A DNA stretch of 16,383 nucleotides from JBKEDC01 sp047971925 (GTDB taxonomy: Bacteria; Bacteroidota; Bacteroidia; Bacteroidales; Prolixibacteraceae), in assembly GCA_047971925.1 (NCBI GenBank), contig JBKEAC010000032.1, positions 1-16,383 on the forward strand, in the 5' to 3' direction. The first letter of the stretch is position 1. The number at the start of each line of letters is the position of its first letter. The position numbers and the translations under genes were made by a program. This document shows, in pieces, positions 6,999-14,743 of the stretch. The notes below the pieces were generated by a model. It ran no database searches, was not told where the DNA came from, and saw only the letters and a program-made list of their open reading frames with translations.

Positions 6999-7227
6999 AG
7001 TTGTTTTTCTGGACTTCTTTTCTGAAGACTGAAACTGTTTGTTTTGATTGTTATCACAGCAATGAGGATAGTTGTTTTTGACTAGAGAAGGCATGCAACG
7101 CTGGTCGTTGTTTAAAAAATGTAGGCAGAAAGTTTCGTGTTAAACATCGGTTTATTTTTTAGCTCTTGAACTAAGATGATGGAGAGGCTCGAAAAAAGCT
7201 GCATTTTTGCAAAATAAAATAGAAGAT

Positions 7228-7905
7228 ATGCGCATAGATATTTTAACTGTTGTTCCGGAATTGCTTGAAAGTCCGTTTCAGCACTCGATATTAAAGAAAG
7301 CAAAGGATAATGGTGTTGTTGAGATTTTTGTTCACGACATAAGAACGTTCTCTACCGATAAACACAAGCGAGTAGATGATTATGCATTTGGAGGAGGAGC
7401 GGGCATGGTAATGACAATTCAGCCAATTGAAGATGCAATAAACTTTTTAAAATCGCAACGCTCTTACGATGAAATAATCTATACCAGTCCCGACGGTGAA
7501 GTACTTAATCAGCAGATAGCTAATCAGTGTTCAATGTATCAGAATATTATTATTCTTTGTGGGCATTATAAAGGAATTGATCACCGTATTCGGGAACATT
7601 TAATTACACGCGAAATATCAATAGGTGATTTTGTGCTTACCGGTGGAGAACTTGCAGCAGCGGTGATGGTTGATGCAATTGTTAGATTAATTCCAGGTGC
7701 AATGAGTGATGAAACATCGGCATTGAGCGATTGTTTTCAAGATAATTTGCTCAGCCCTCCTGTTTATACGCGCCCAGCCAATCACAACGGATGGAAAGTG
7801 CCTGAAGTACTTCTAAGTGGGAATGATGCGTTAATTAGTCGTTGGCGCGAGGAGCAATCGTTTGAGCGAACTCAAAGATTGCGTCCTGATTTGCTTGATG
7901 ATTGA
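7228..7905 (+). CDS. trmD: tRNA (guanine-N1-)-methyltransferase
   Basis: TrmD methylates N1 of G37, next to the anticodon, using S-adenosylmethionine; this prevents +1 frameshifting. The 225-residue protein has the SPOUT trefoil-knot segments GHYKGIDHR (112-120) and SIGDFVLTGGE (131-141), the N-terminal DDYAFGGGAGM (50-60) and the C-terminal PPVYTRP. D168 in the SDCF segment probably corresponds to the catalytic Asp of the family. It is somewhat shorter than the 255-residue E. coli enzyme. An in-frame TTG at 7207 would add seven residues, but MRIDILTVVPELL is the standard start. Upstream, CATTTTTG (7202-7209) is one mismatch from a -7 box and would give a short leader. It ends only 7 bp from the convergent nuclease gene. 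Confidence 0.97.
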   Translation: MRIDILTVVPELLESPFQHSILKKAKDNGVVEIFVHDIRTFSTDKHKRVDDYAFGGGAGMVMTIQPIEDAINFLKSQRSYDEIIYTSPDGEVLNQQIANQCSMYQNIIILCGHYKGIDHRIREHLITREISIGDFVLTGGELAAAVMVDAIVRLIPGAMSDETSALSDCFQDNLLSPPVYTRPANHNGWKVPEVLLSGNDALISRWREEQSFERTQRLRPDLLDD

Positions 7906-7912
7906 GGAAGTA

Positions 7913-10777
7913 TTACGACCAACTTTTTTCTGACCTTCCACAGATGTCAAGAAAAGAACAATAATTGCATTTGTCTTTTTCTTTTTGTGTGAAAACATTA
8001 TCGGGGCTGAACAAATCGGCTAAGAGAAGATTGATGATTTCATTGAATTCATCTTGAATATCGGCATAGTTGAGCGGGATTTTAGAATGGGTGATGGTGG
8101 AAGAATACTTGTCATCAAAGAACTGACTAATTTTATAGATGTTTGGGAGAATGTTATTGTTGTTACTTTGGCGGCTGATGATTTCACAATAGAGCAGCGT
8201 TTGAAAGATTTCCTTCTGACGTTTATCAAAATTTCGATTGATAAGATCTTCTGATTTGATAAAGTTCATATCTGTATTTCTTCCCGTTTTATAATCGATT
8301 ATTCTAATTCCTTGATCTGTTTGGTCGATCCTGTCGATAGTTCCACCGATATTAATGCTTGTTTCAATACCATCGACCATTAATTTGAATTCATTTGTAC
8401 ATTTGTGCTCTAAACTGATAATTTGAATTGGGGCTATCTGCTGATCGTTACGGAGCATCTTTTTGAGATAAGTGAGTAATTGATGTGCAACGAGCTTGTT
8501 GTTTCCTTCTAGTTCTATCTTGTCGTTTTTTTCCTTTTTGAAAATTACCTTGGCAAAAGCGTTGTGTATAGCTTCATTTAGTTTCAGCTGGTTTTTTGCC
8601 ATTTGCTCTAGCATTTCAGCTGTCAATGTTTTATTTTCAAATGGCTTGTAAATGTATTCAGCAGCTTCATGGAAAAGATTTCCAAAGATGCGATTATCAA
8701 TTTCTTCTTCTAATTCATCGCTTTCTCGAATTCCAACAATGTAGCTAAAATAGAATTTTAGTTTGCATTCGAGATAAGTGTTAAGTGCACTTGGCGAGAG
8801 ATTGCTTGTTTGATATTTTGTTAAGAGTTTAGCCCGATGTTCTGGAGTGGAAGCAATTGCTATTTCATCTTTTTCAACGGTCTTATTCTCAAAATCTAGT
8901 TCTAATTTGGTAATTTTTCGATTGGAATCGAAAATTAGTTGATAAATGTATCGACTCATTTCGCCAGTTGTGATTCCGTTGCTCGATGAATCGAAGACTA
9001 AGACAATATTCTTAGCTCGATTTAATAGTCGATAAAAGTAATAAGCATACATGGCGTCGTGCTCTTCATAAGTAGGAAGATCGAACGCTTTTCTTAGGTT
9101 ATAGGGGATAAATGAATGCGAATTTTCATTACTAGGCAATCGACCGTGATTAACCGATAGCATGAAAACTTGCTCAAAGTCGAGATTGCGTGTTTCAAGT
9201 ACGCCCATTACCTGCACCCCAATGAGTGGTTCACCTTCAAAGGGGATACTAATGCGCGAAATAACTTGTTGTAGGATTCTTGCATAAAGCTGAATAGATA
9301 TTCCATCGGAAGAGATCGATTGTAGCGCATCAGATAATTGTTGGATTCCAAGGGAGGCATGATATAAGTACTCGGTTTCGAGCGAGAATATTTCACTTTC
9401 TTCACCTCTATTTGAGTTCGACAGTCTTCGAGAGGCTAGTTCAGAAATGATTTCAAGCAGATGAGCCGAGAATTCATTCCAATTTAAATGGTGTTTAAAA
9501 ACAAGTTGTAGTAATGGGTCGTGTTGGAAGAATTCTAGATCAACATAGATGAGGTTTTTTCGATTAATCTCATTGACAAGTTGCTTATATTCGGGGTTTG
9601 TAATTAGTTGATGATTAAGAAGAGACACAACAGTCTTATGGTAGTAAGCTGGTTTTTTATTGTATTTTCTGAAATTTCTTTGTAGGTCGATTAGTAAATT
9701 AATAAGGCTATATGCAGCGGTGTTGCTAATGGGATATCCCATTGTGATGTTGATTTCTCGCCGTAAATTTCCTACCGCCGATATTGTTGGTACGAGTAAG
9801 CTTTCTTCTGCCAACACAATTGCCATTTCATCGAAGCGTGAGTGAGCGTGTGTTGTTTTGAGGAAACGAGGGTGGTTTAAAATTTGAGTTTGAGAAATCT
9901 GACTAGGAGTTGAAATAATTGTAATTTCTTGCTGTGATTTATCGCCTTGTTCAAGCTCAAAATCCGATGGGGCGGGAAAATGATTCAGGTTTCTACGCAT
10001 GAAAAGACCTGCTTCATGAATCTCATCTAATAGAAATTCTTCATCGTAGTCCCAGAAGAAAAGGCATTTCTTATTTTTTTTGAAAAGCTTGAATAATTCT
10101 ATTTCAACTTTGTTGAGTGCATTGAAACCAACAAAGATGTAATAGTCAGACTGAAGTTGATTAACTGTTTGTTCGTTCCAAGATTCAACGATGTTACGAT
10201 AGAACATGCCGTTGTAGCTTGCATTGTTTTTTAGAAGTTCTTTCTTAAATTCATCGTAAATTTCAGCCAGTTTGCTCCAAAGAGTTAAGAATTGAGTCCG
10301 ATTAGTCGATCCGTTGGCTTGCATGTCAATTCCCCAAAAGTTTTTGATTGCGAGGATTTGTTTTTCGGAAAGATAATCGAAAATATTTTCAATCTCTTTT
10401 AAATCTTTAATATTCCGAAATAAGTCGGCAGCATCAATTAAATATTTATCAATGTCATTGAAGTCTTGCAACATGATTTCTCCCCAGAAGTAGAATTCAT
10501 CGAGGCTTTCATTAATTCCTGTTACACGACAGTATATTTGGTGTAACAGACAAATTTGTGAAATCCTATCGGATTCATGATTTACTGATAGCGTGGATAT
10601 AACATCGCTAATCGAGAGCATTTCAGGAGAAATAGTGGCTTTGCTAATATTCTCATTGATGTAGGCGGTTAAAAATACACTTGTTCTACGGTTGGGAACG
10701 ATGATACTTGTTTTGTGAAATGGAATCTCAGGGTGTGAGATTAGATATTTGGCAACTTGTTTTAAGAAAGGATTCAT
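7913..10777 (-). CDS. AddB-like PD-(D/E)XK nuclease with 4Fe-4S cysteines
   Basis: This 954-residue protein resembles the AddB/RecB-type nuclease partner of recombinational repair. The N-terminal two thirds look helicase-like but show no intact Walker A. Near the start is IIVPNRRTSVFL, as in AddB. The C-terminal nuclease has LSPSALNTYLECKLKFYF with the first cluster Cys (C671), then GTIDRID (D815), IDYKTGR (D828, K830) and the QxxxY motif (Q859, Y863). It ends in C937-x2-C940-x5-C946, completing the four cysteines that hold the 4Fe-4S staple. The ATG at 10792 would add MIKLT; I prefer MNPFLKQVAKYL because a -7-like box at 10804-10811 would leave almost no leader for the longer form. No helicase partner is in this window. 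A role in double-strand break processing is inferred. Confidence 0.9.
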   Translation of the reverse strand: MNPFLKQVAKYLISHPEIPFHKTSIIVPNRRTSVFLTAYINENISKATISPEMLSISDVISTLSVNHESDRISQICLLHQIYCRVTGINESLDEFYFWGEIMLQDFNDIDKYLIDAADLFRNIKDLKEIENIFDYLSEKQILAIKNFWGIDMQANGSTNRTQFLTLWSKLAEIYDEFKKELLKNNASYNGMFYRNIVESWNEQTVNQLQSDYYIFVGFNALNKVEIELFKLFKKNKKCLFFWDYDEEFLLDEIHEAGLFMRRNLNHFPAPSDFELEQGDKSQQEITIISTPSQISQTQILNHPRFLKTTHAHSRFDEMAIVLAEESLLVPTISAVGNLRREINITMGYPISNTAAYSLINLLIDLQRNFRKYNKKPAYYHKTVVSLLNHQLITNPEYKQLVNEINRKNLIYVDLEFFQHDPLLQLVFKHHLNWNEFSAHLLEIISELASRRLSNSNRGEESEIFSLETEYLYHASLGIQQLSDALQSISSDGISIQLYARILQQVISRISIPFEGEPLIGVQVMGVLETRNLDFEQVFMLSVNHGRLPSNENSHSFIPYNLRKAFDLPTYEEHDAMYAYYFYRLLNRAKNIVLVFDSSSNGITTGEMSRYIYQLIFDSNRKITKLELDFENKTVEKDEIAIASTPEHRAKLLTKYQTSNLSPSALNTYLECKLKFYFSYIVGIRESDELEEEIDNRIFGNLFHEAAEYIYKPFENKTLTAEMLEQMAKNQLKLNEAIHNAFAKVIFKKEKNDKIELEGNNKLVAHQLLTYLKKMLRNDQQIAPIQIISLEHKCTNEFKLMVDGIETSINIGGTIDRIDQTDQGIRIIDYKTGRNTDMNFIKSEDLINRNFDKRQKEIFQTLLYCEIISRQSNNNNILPNIYKISQFFDDKYSSTITHSKIPLNYADIQDEFNEIINLLLADLFSPDNVFTQKEKDKCNYCSFLDICGRSEKSWS

Positions 10778-10803
10778 TGTCAATTTAATCATGTAATAAG
10801 AAG

Positions 10804-10811
10804 CGAATATA
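10804..10811 (-). promoter_or_regulatory. Probable -7 element of the AddB-like gene
   Basis: TATATTCG on the minus strand is one mismatch from TAnnTTTG. It would start transcripts near 10797, about 20 nt before the preferred ATG at 10777. No matching -33 is seen. Confidence 0.35.
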
Positions 10812-10864
10812 GTGTTTTTTTTGTGAATTTCATAAAATTAACAAGGTGGAATTAATTAAATGAC

Positions 10865-10872
10865 TATGTTTG
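10865..10872 (+). promoter_or_regulatory. Candidate -7 element in the SIMPL gene leader region
   Basis: TATGTTTG matches TAnnTTTG, but no -33 TTG lies 19-21 bp upstream. If active it would give the SIMPL gene a leader of about 180 nt containing the hairpin at 10976-10999, or a short non-coding transcript. Otherwise the stretch 10778-11054 shows nothing gene-like. Confidence 0.3.
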
Positions 10873-10975
10873 TTGTGGAGATGCTGTGGGATAATGACAA
10901 TTGATTAAAGGGTATGTCTAAAAATTAGCTGTTAGGTCATTTCGATTTTATGAGGGATTGCAATGCGTCTTTAGC

Positions 10976-10999
10976 AGCCCCCTAAACTTATTTGGGGCT
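10976..10999. other. Hairpin upstream of the SIMPL gene
   Basis: AGCCCC (10976-10981) pairs with GGGGCT (10994-10999). The stem continues with AAA/TTT past a small bulge and leaves a 4-nt loop. There is no T run on either side, so it is not a standard terminator. It lies 55 bp before the SIMPL start codon and may be part of its 5' leader. Confidence 0.45.
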
Positions 11000-11054
11000 A
11001 TTGTTCTCTATGTTGAATTGAAAATTAAGAAAGTGAAATAAAAAAATATTACAG

Positions 11055-11756
11055 ATGAAAAAATTAGTACTTAGTGCAATGCTCTTTTGCGGGGCATTAA
11101 TGGTTCAAGCACAAACCGGATCAACTCTTTTAGATGTGCCCTACTTAAGTGTGGTAGGTGAGGCTTATCAGGAGTTTGTGCCCGATGAGATTTACGTATC
11201 TTTTACACTAGCTGAGCGATATGATGGCAAAATTAAAATTGAACTGACAAATTTAGACAAAGAGTTGCAAAAGAAAATGAAATCGGCAGGTTTCAATTTG
11301 GAAAAACTTTCAGTGCTAGATGCTAATTTGTCGTATGTTCCGATTAAACGAAAAAATGAAGATGTTCTCGCAAGCAAAACCTACAAGATGAAGCTTTCAA
11401 CTTCGCAAGAGTTGACTAAAATTTGGCAAATTCTCGATGAAGTTGAAGCGAAAGATGCCTCGATATATAAGTTTGATTTAAGTAACATGGATGAGGTGAA
11501 ATGCCAGATTAGAAAAAACGCTGTGAAGAATGCCAAACAAAAAGCAGAAGACATGATTGGTGCGCTAAGTGGCGAAGTGGGGCAGGTGCTTTATTTAGAG
11601 GAAGAATATATTTATGCACGTAATGAATATGCTTATAGTTTGAGAGGTAAGGCAATGTCGGTGTCGGCAGAAACAGCTGACGAAACAATAGAGCCGATTG
11701 AGTTTGAAAAAATCAAAGTAGAATGTAGAATTCGCGCTCGATTTGCCATAAAATAA
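11055..11756 (+). CDS. Exported SIMPL-domain (DUF541) protein
   Basis: The 233-residue protein has a signal peptide (about 1-19, cleavage before QTGST) and should be periplasmic or outer-envelope located. The mature part has the SIMPL (DUF541) layout: an opening strand (YLSVVGEAYQEFVPDEIYVSFTLA, about 30-53), a helix with LDKELQKKMKSAGF, a KTYKMKLSTSQEL strand, and a helix rich in Lys and Ala (IRKNAVKNAKQKAEDMIGAL) before the closing strands. Family members such as BP26/OMP28 form multimeric rings, but no enzymatic role is established. It stands alone, closed by a strong terminator at 11798-11827. Confidence is good for the domain and low for any function. Confidence 0.85.
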   Translation: MKKLVLSAMLFCGALMVQAQTGSTLLDVPYLSVVGEAYQEFVPDEIYVSFTLAERYDGKIKIELTNLDKELQKKMKSAGFNLEKLSVLDANLSYVPIKRKNEDVLASKTYKMKLSTSQELTKIWQILDEVEAKDASIYKFDLSNMDEVKCQIRKNAVKNAKQKAEDMIGALSGEVGQVLYLEEEYIYARNEYAYSLRGKAMSVSAETADETIEPIEFEKIKVECRIRARFAIK

Positions 11757-11797
11757 GAAAGATATTAATTAAGCAGATTTTGAAAAAATTAGAGAAG

Positions 11798-11827
11798 AAG
11801 CTTTGCAATATGGCAAAGCTTTTTTTT
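11798..11827 (+). terminator. Rho-independent terminator of the SIMPL gene
   Basis: A perfect 9-bp stem (11798-11806 with 11813-11821), a 6-nt loop, and a T run from 11820 to 11827. It lies 42 bp after the SIMPL stop codon. The rest of the gap to 12006 holds only the ClC promoter. Confidence 0.92.
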
Positions 11828-11948
11828 ATTAATACTTTAAGATTTAAGATGAGCTTTCAAGAAAAAACAATTATTATACGTTTCTTTCCGTTGAAATGTA
11901 CAGGCAAATCTTTCTTGTAGTTTATCTTTTAAACGATCATTGTTTTTC

Positions 11949-11981
11949 TTTCGTGAAATAAAAACAGTTTTAATAGCTTTG
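11949..11981 (+). promoter_or_regulatory. ClC gene promoter
   Basis: TAGCTTTG at 11974-11981 matches TAnnTTTG. TTTC at 11949-11952, 21 bp upstream, is a weak -33. The -7 box ends 25 bp before the ATG, giving about 20 nt of leader. Confidence 0.55.
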
Positions 11982-12006
11982 CACCATCAAAATAAAGTAA
12001 GAAGTA

Positions 12007-13773
12007 ATGAAAAGGATAATTCTGAAGTTTTGGCGATTCTTTGGGAGTTTAGAAGAACAGCGACGAATTTACATTTTAAGTCTCGTTGTTGGAATTGTGT
12101 GTGGCGTTGCTGCTCTCACTTTGAAAACTTTTGTTCATTTTGTAGGAGAAGAATTAATAGGACATCTAAAAGAAAACGGAGAAGGCTACTGGTACTTAGC
12201 ATTTCCCTTTGTAGGCATAGCTATTACGGTTGTCTTTATCCGTTATTTTGTGAAAGATGATTTAGGTCATGGAGTTTCTCAGGTGTTGAGCTCAATTAGT
12301 TTGAAAAAAGGAAAGCTAAAACTGCACCACACTTTTACGAGCATGATTACAAGTGCCTTCACAATTGGATTTGGAGGTTCGGTTGGAGCTGAGGCACCAG
12401 TTGTGTTGACAGGTTCAGCCATTGGATCGAATTTGTCGCGTTTTTTTCGTCTTAATTCTTCGCAAACAATGCTTCTTTTGGCTTGTGGTGCAACCGGAGC
12501 TATAGCAGGAATTTTCAAAGCGCCTATTGCAGGTATTGTTTTTACTCTTGAAGTGCTCATGCTCGATTTGACAATGGCATCGCTTCTTCCCTTGCTTATA
12601 TCAGGAATAGCTGCCTCGGTAGTTGCACATGTGTTCACTGGGAGCGACATGATGTTTCATTTTGACCATATGGATAATTTTTCCACACATAATATTATCT
12701 ATTATATTGTGCTGGGTATTTTTCTAGGATTGATATCATTTTATTTTACTCGATGTACATTCTATTTAGAACGAAAGTTTAAAAAAATAAACAAGTTCTA
12801 TGTAAAGGTAATGATTGGAGGGGCTATATTAGCTGTGTGCATATTCTTGTTTCCGCCTCTTTGGGGAGAAGGATATTCGTCAATTAATCATATTTTTGCT
12901 AATAATGGTGACTATTTATTGCACAACACCTTGTTTTTTGATTATGCTGATAATCAGTGGGTGTTAATAAGCTTTTTGTTTGTCATGTTGTTCGTGAAAG
13001 TTTTGGCGATGACAGCAACAACAGCAAGTGGAGGTGTGGGAGGTATTTTTGCACCATCGTTATTTGTGGGAGCCATTGGTGGATATTTTGTCGCTTTGGT
13101 GCTGAATGCGACTCTTGATTTACAATTACCTACTGCAAATTTTGCTTTAGCAGGCATGGGGGCAATGATTGCAGGCGTCATGCATGCACCTCTTTTAGGA
13201 ATATTCCTCACGGCAGAGATAACAGGCGGATATCAATTATTCATGCCATTAATGATTTCATCAATCACGTCATATATTACTATAATGGCGTTTGAACCCT
13301 ATTCAATTTACACTAAAACTTTGGCGCAGCAAGGAATTTTAGTCACACACCATAAAGATAAAGCAGTTTTGCACTACATGTCGGTGTTGCCTCTCATTGA
13401 AACAAATTTTGCACCTGTTTCTCCTGACGCAAGTTTACGCGATTTAACAAAAGTCATTTCGGGATCGAAACGTAACTTATATCCCGTGGTTGATGATGAA
13501 GGCATGATGCGTGGCATGATAAAATTAGATGATGTGCGAGAGTTGATATTTAATCAAGAACTTTATGATCGAGTTTATGTGAAAGATATTATGTACATGC
13601 CCGAATTTTATGTTTCTCCTAAAGATTCCATGCTTAAAGTAGCTGAAATTTTCGAAGCTTGTGGGCGTTTTAATCTTGCCGTCCTTGAAGATGGTAAGTA
13701 TTTAGGCTTTATATCAAGGGCTAGAGTTTTTTCAAAATACCGAAAAGACATGAGCCTAACTTCAAATGAATAG
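12007..13773 (+). CDS. ClC-family chloride channel/transporter with two CBS domains
   Basis: This 588-residue inner-membrane protein carries a full ClC core (about 20-440) and a C-terminal pair of CBS domains (about 455-520 and 525-580), which usually bind adenine nucleotides. ClC signatures: GSVGAEAP (124-131, gating E129), GATGAIAGIFKAPIAG (161-176), GGIFAP (345-350), and SIYTKTL (433-439, a candidate for the chloride-binding Tyr). Two positions differ from the E. coli H+/Cl- exchanger. The filter motif GSGIP reads GHGVS (87-91), and the residue aligned with the internal proton glutamate (E203) is V183, as in ClC channels. That makes passive chloride conductance at least as likely as exchange. 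It has its own promoter, and no terminator follows before the tRNA promoter. The start MKRIILKFWRFF places a basic segment before the first helix. Confidence 0.93.
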   Translation: MKRIILKFWRFFGSLEEQRRIYILSLVVGIVCGVAALTLKTFVHFVGEELIGHLKENGEGYWYLAFPFVGIAITVVFIRYFVKDDLGHGVSQVLSSISLKKGKLKLHHTFTSMITSAFTIGFGGSVGAEAPVVLTGSAIGSNLSRFFRLNSSQTMLLLACGATGAIAGIFKAPIAGIVFTLEVLMLDLTMASLLPLLISGIAASVVAHVFTGSDMMFHFDHMDNFSTHNIIYYIVLGIFLGLISFYFTRCTFYLERKFKKINKFYVKVMIGGAILAVCIFLFPPLWGEGYSSINHIFANNGDYLLHNTLFFDYADNQWVLISFLFVMLFVKVLAMTATTASGGVGGIFAPSLFVGAIGGYFVALVLNATLDLQLPTANFALAGMGAMIAGVMHAPLLGIFLTAEITGGYQLFMPLMISSITSYITIMAFEPYSIYTKTLAQQGILVTHHKDKAVLHYMSVLPLIETNFAPVSPDASLRDLTKVISGSKRNLYPVVDDEGMMRGMIKLDDVRELIFNQELYDRVYVKDIMYMPEFYVSPKDSMLKVAEIFEACGRFNLAVLEDGKYLGFISRARVFSKYRKDMSLTSNE

Positions 13774-13811
13774 AAGTTTTTCTTGAAATGTATAAAAAAG
13801 TAATTTAATTG

Positions 13812-13841
13812 TTGGATATTTAAAAATAAGATATATCTTTG
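13812..13841 (+). promoter_or_regulatory. Promoter of the first tRNA-Phe
   Basis: -33 TTG at 13812-13814 and -7 TATCTTTG at 13834-13841 are separated by 19 bp, a textbook Bacteroidota promoter. Transcription would start near 13848, about 35 nt before the mature tRNA. Confidence 0.85.
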
Positions 13842-13958
13842 CATCGCATTTCAGATAAGAGCAATTTAATCTAATGTGGCATGGTGCCATAGCTCAGTCG
13901 GTAGAGCAATGGACTGAAAATCCATGTGTCCCTGGTTCGAATCCAGGTGGCACCACTG
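13820..13958 (+). repeat. Direct repeat, copy 1: -7 box, leader and tRNA-Phe
   Basis: 139 bp matching 14722-14860 at every base except 13833 (A; G in copy 2). The repeat covers the spacer, -7 box, 35-nt leader, whole tRNA and three bases beyond, then similarity stops. Confidence 0.95.
13883..13955 (+). tRNA. tRNA-Phe (GAA), copy 1
   Basis: The 73-nt gene folds into a complete cloverleaf: acceptor GGTGCCA/TGGCACC, D stem GCTC/GAGC, anticodon stem ATGGA/TCCAT with loop CTGAAAA (anticodon GAA), a 5-nt variable loop, and T arm CCTGG/CCAGG with TTCGAAT. The discriminator is A. The 3' CCA is not encoded (CTG follows). Its own promoter and terminator flank it, and it is identical to the second copy at 14785-14857. 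Confidence 0.98.
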
Positions 13959-13960
13959 TC

Positions 13961-13992
13961 AAAGGAGAAAGTTTAAACTTTCTCCTTTTTTT
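13961..13992. terminator. Terminator after the first tRNA-Phe
   Basis: A perfect 28-nt palindrome (13961-13988; left half AAAGGAGAAAGTTT) ends in a T run reaching 13992. It starts 5 nt after the mature tRNA end. The centre must open to form a loop. With A at its 5' edge it has only a weak T run in reverse. Confidence 0.88.
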
Positions 13993-14028
13993 ATATACCT
14001 ACGGGTAGGAGATGAGAATGTTTTTTAT

Positions 14029-14036
14029 TATGTTTG
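14029..14036 (+). promoter_or_regulatory. Candidate -7 element for the lipoprotein gene
   Basis: TATGTTTG matches TAnnTTTG, about 95 bp before the lipoprotein ATG, implying a leader of roughly 90 nt. No TTG lies 19-21 bp upstream, so the call is tentative. Confidence 0.4.
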
Positions 14037-14131
14037 TAATTCAAGCGAGAATTTGTTGTGCTTGCTTGTAGTGAAAACGTTCCAAGATGATAAAAGGAAG
14101 CGAAATAAATAAATTAATTTAATATACGGCT

Positions 14132-14647
14132 ATGAAAAAGTATTTTTCGATTTTTGTTGCGGTGTGCGCAATGTCGTTTATATCATCATGTACTGATGAA
14201 ACCTATGTGGTTAATGACTACTATTTTGAAGGGATTGTAAATGAGTATGAATGCGATTTGCTATGGAACTCAGAGGTGGGGGCCTTTGCTTCTTATGTGG
14301 AGTTTCAGTCATCGATGTTAGACACCGATGTGCTGCTTGTTTATCTTTTGTGGGAGAATATTGATGGACTTGATGTGTGGCGACCTCTTCCTCAAACAAC
14401 CTACACCGAATTTGGACCTATGACTTATAGTTATGATTTTACCATGGGAGATGCAACGTTTTATTTAACAACGAGCTTTGATCCTAACGAGGTGAATGAT
14501 GCTGATATTTATCGCCAAATTTTTCGAACAGTGGCTGTTCCTGCAAGTTTTGTGTTAGCACATCAAGATGTGGTGAAAAATTATGATTCACTGATGACGA
14601 AGTTAGAGGATTCTGATGTATCCTTTCGTGTGGTTGATGTGAAATAG
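14132..14647 (+). CDS. Small lipoprotein of unknown function
   Basis: The 171-residue protein has a lipoprotein signal: MKKYFSIFVAVCAMSFISSC, with lipobox ISSC and lipidated C20. The residues after C20 are TDET, an acidic pair that loosely resembles the surface-export signals of Bacteroidota lipoproteins, so surface exposure is possible. The mature part is acidic and rich in Tyr, Trp and Asp, with predicted strands (DTDVLLVYLLWE, VWRPLPQTTYT, MTYSYDFTMGDATFYL). The DVLLVYLL...WRPLPQT pattern recalls a group of small Bacteroidales lipoproteins I have seen annotated only as hypothetical. It lies alone between the two tRNA-Phe copies and has no clear terminator. I do not assign a function. Confidence 0.75.
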   Translation: MKKYFSIFVAVCAMSFISSCTDETYVVNDYYFEGIVNEYECDLLWNSEVGAFASYVEFQSSMLDTDVLLVYLLWENIDGLDVWRPLPQTTYTEFGPMTYSYDFTMGDATFYLTTSFDPNEVNDADIYRQIFRTVAVPASFVLAHQDVVKNYDSLMTKLEDSDVSFRVVDVK

Positions 14648-14713
14648 TTTGGGTAAGAAAAACTCTGTTTTATGCAAAAAAATGATTTTCGTCATAAAAA
14701 ATGAGTTGAAAAT

Positions 14714-14743
14714 TTGGTTTATTAAAAATAAGATGTATCTTTG
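14714..14743 (+). promoter_or_regulatory. Promoter of the second tRNA-Phe
   Basis: -33 TTG at 14714-14716 and -7 TATCTTTG at 14736-14743 with a 19-bp spacer, the same geometry as the first copy. The -33 region itself is outside the direct repeat, so this promoter has been kept or rebuilt independently. Confidence 0.85.

Noticed and set aside
11940..12260. A 106-codon plus-strand frame overlapping the ClC start
   Set aside because: It overlaps the ClC promoter and first helices in another frame, and the product is rich in Arg, Cys and Phe with no domain.
12279..12650. A 123-codon minus-strand frame opposite the ClC gene
   Set aside because: The plus strand here encodes unmistakable ClC motifs, and the minus-strand product is a low-complexity shadow with no start signals.
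13924..14112. A 62-codon plus-strand frame starting inside the first tRNA-Phe
   Set aside because: It begins in the anticodon arm, runs through a perfect terminator palindrome, and has no recognisable protein features.
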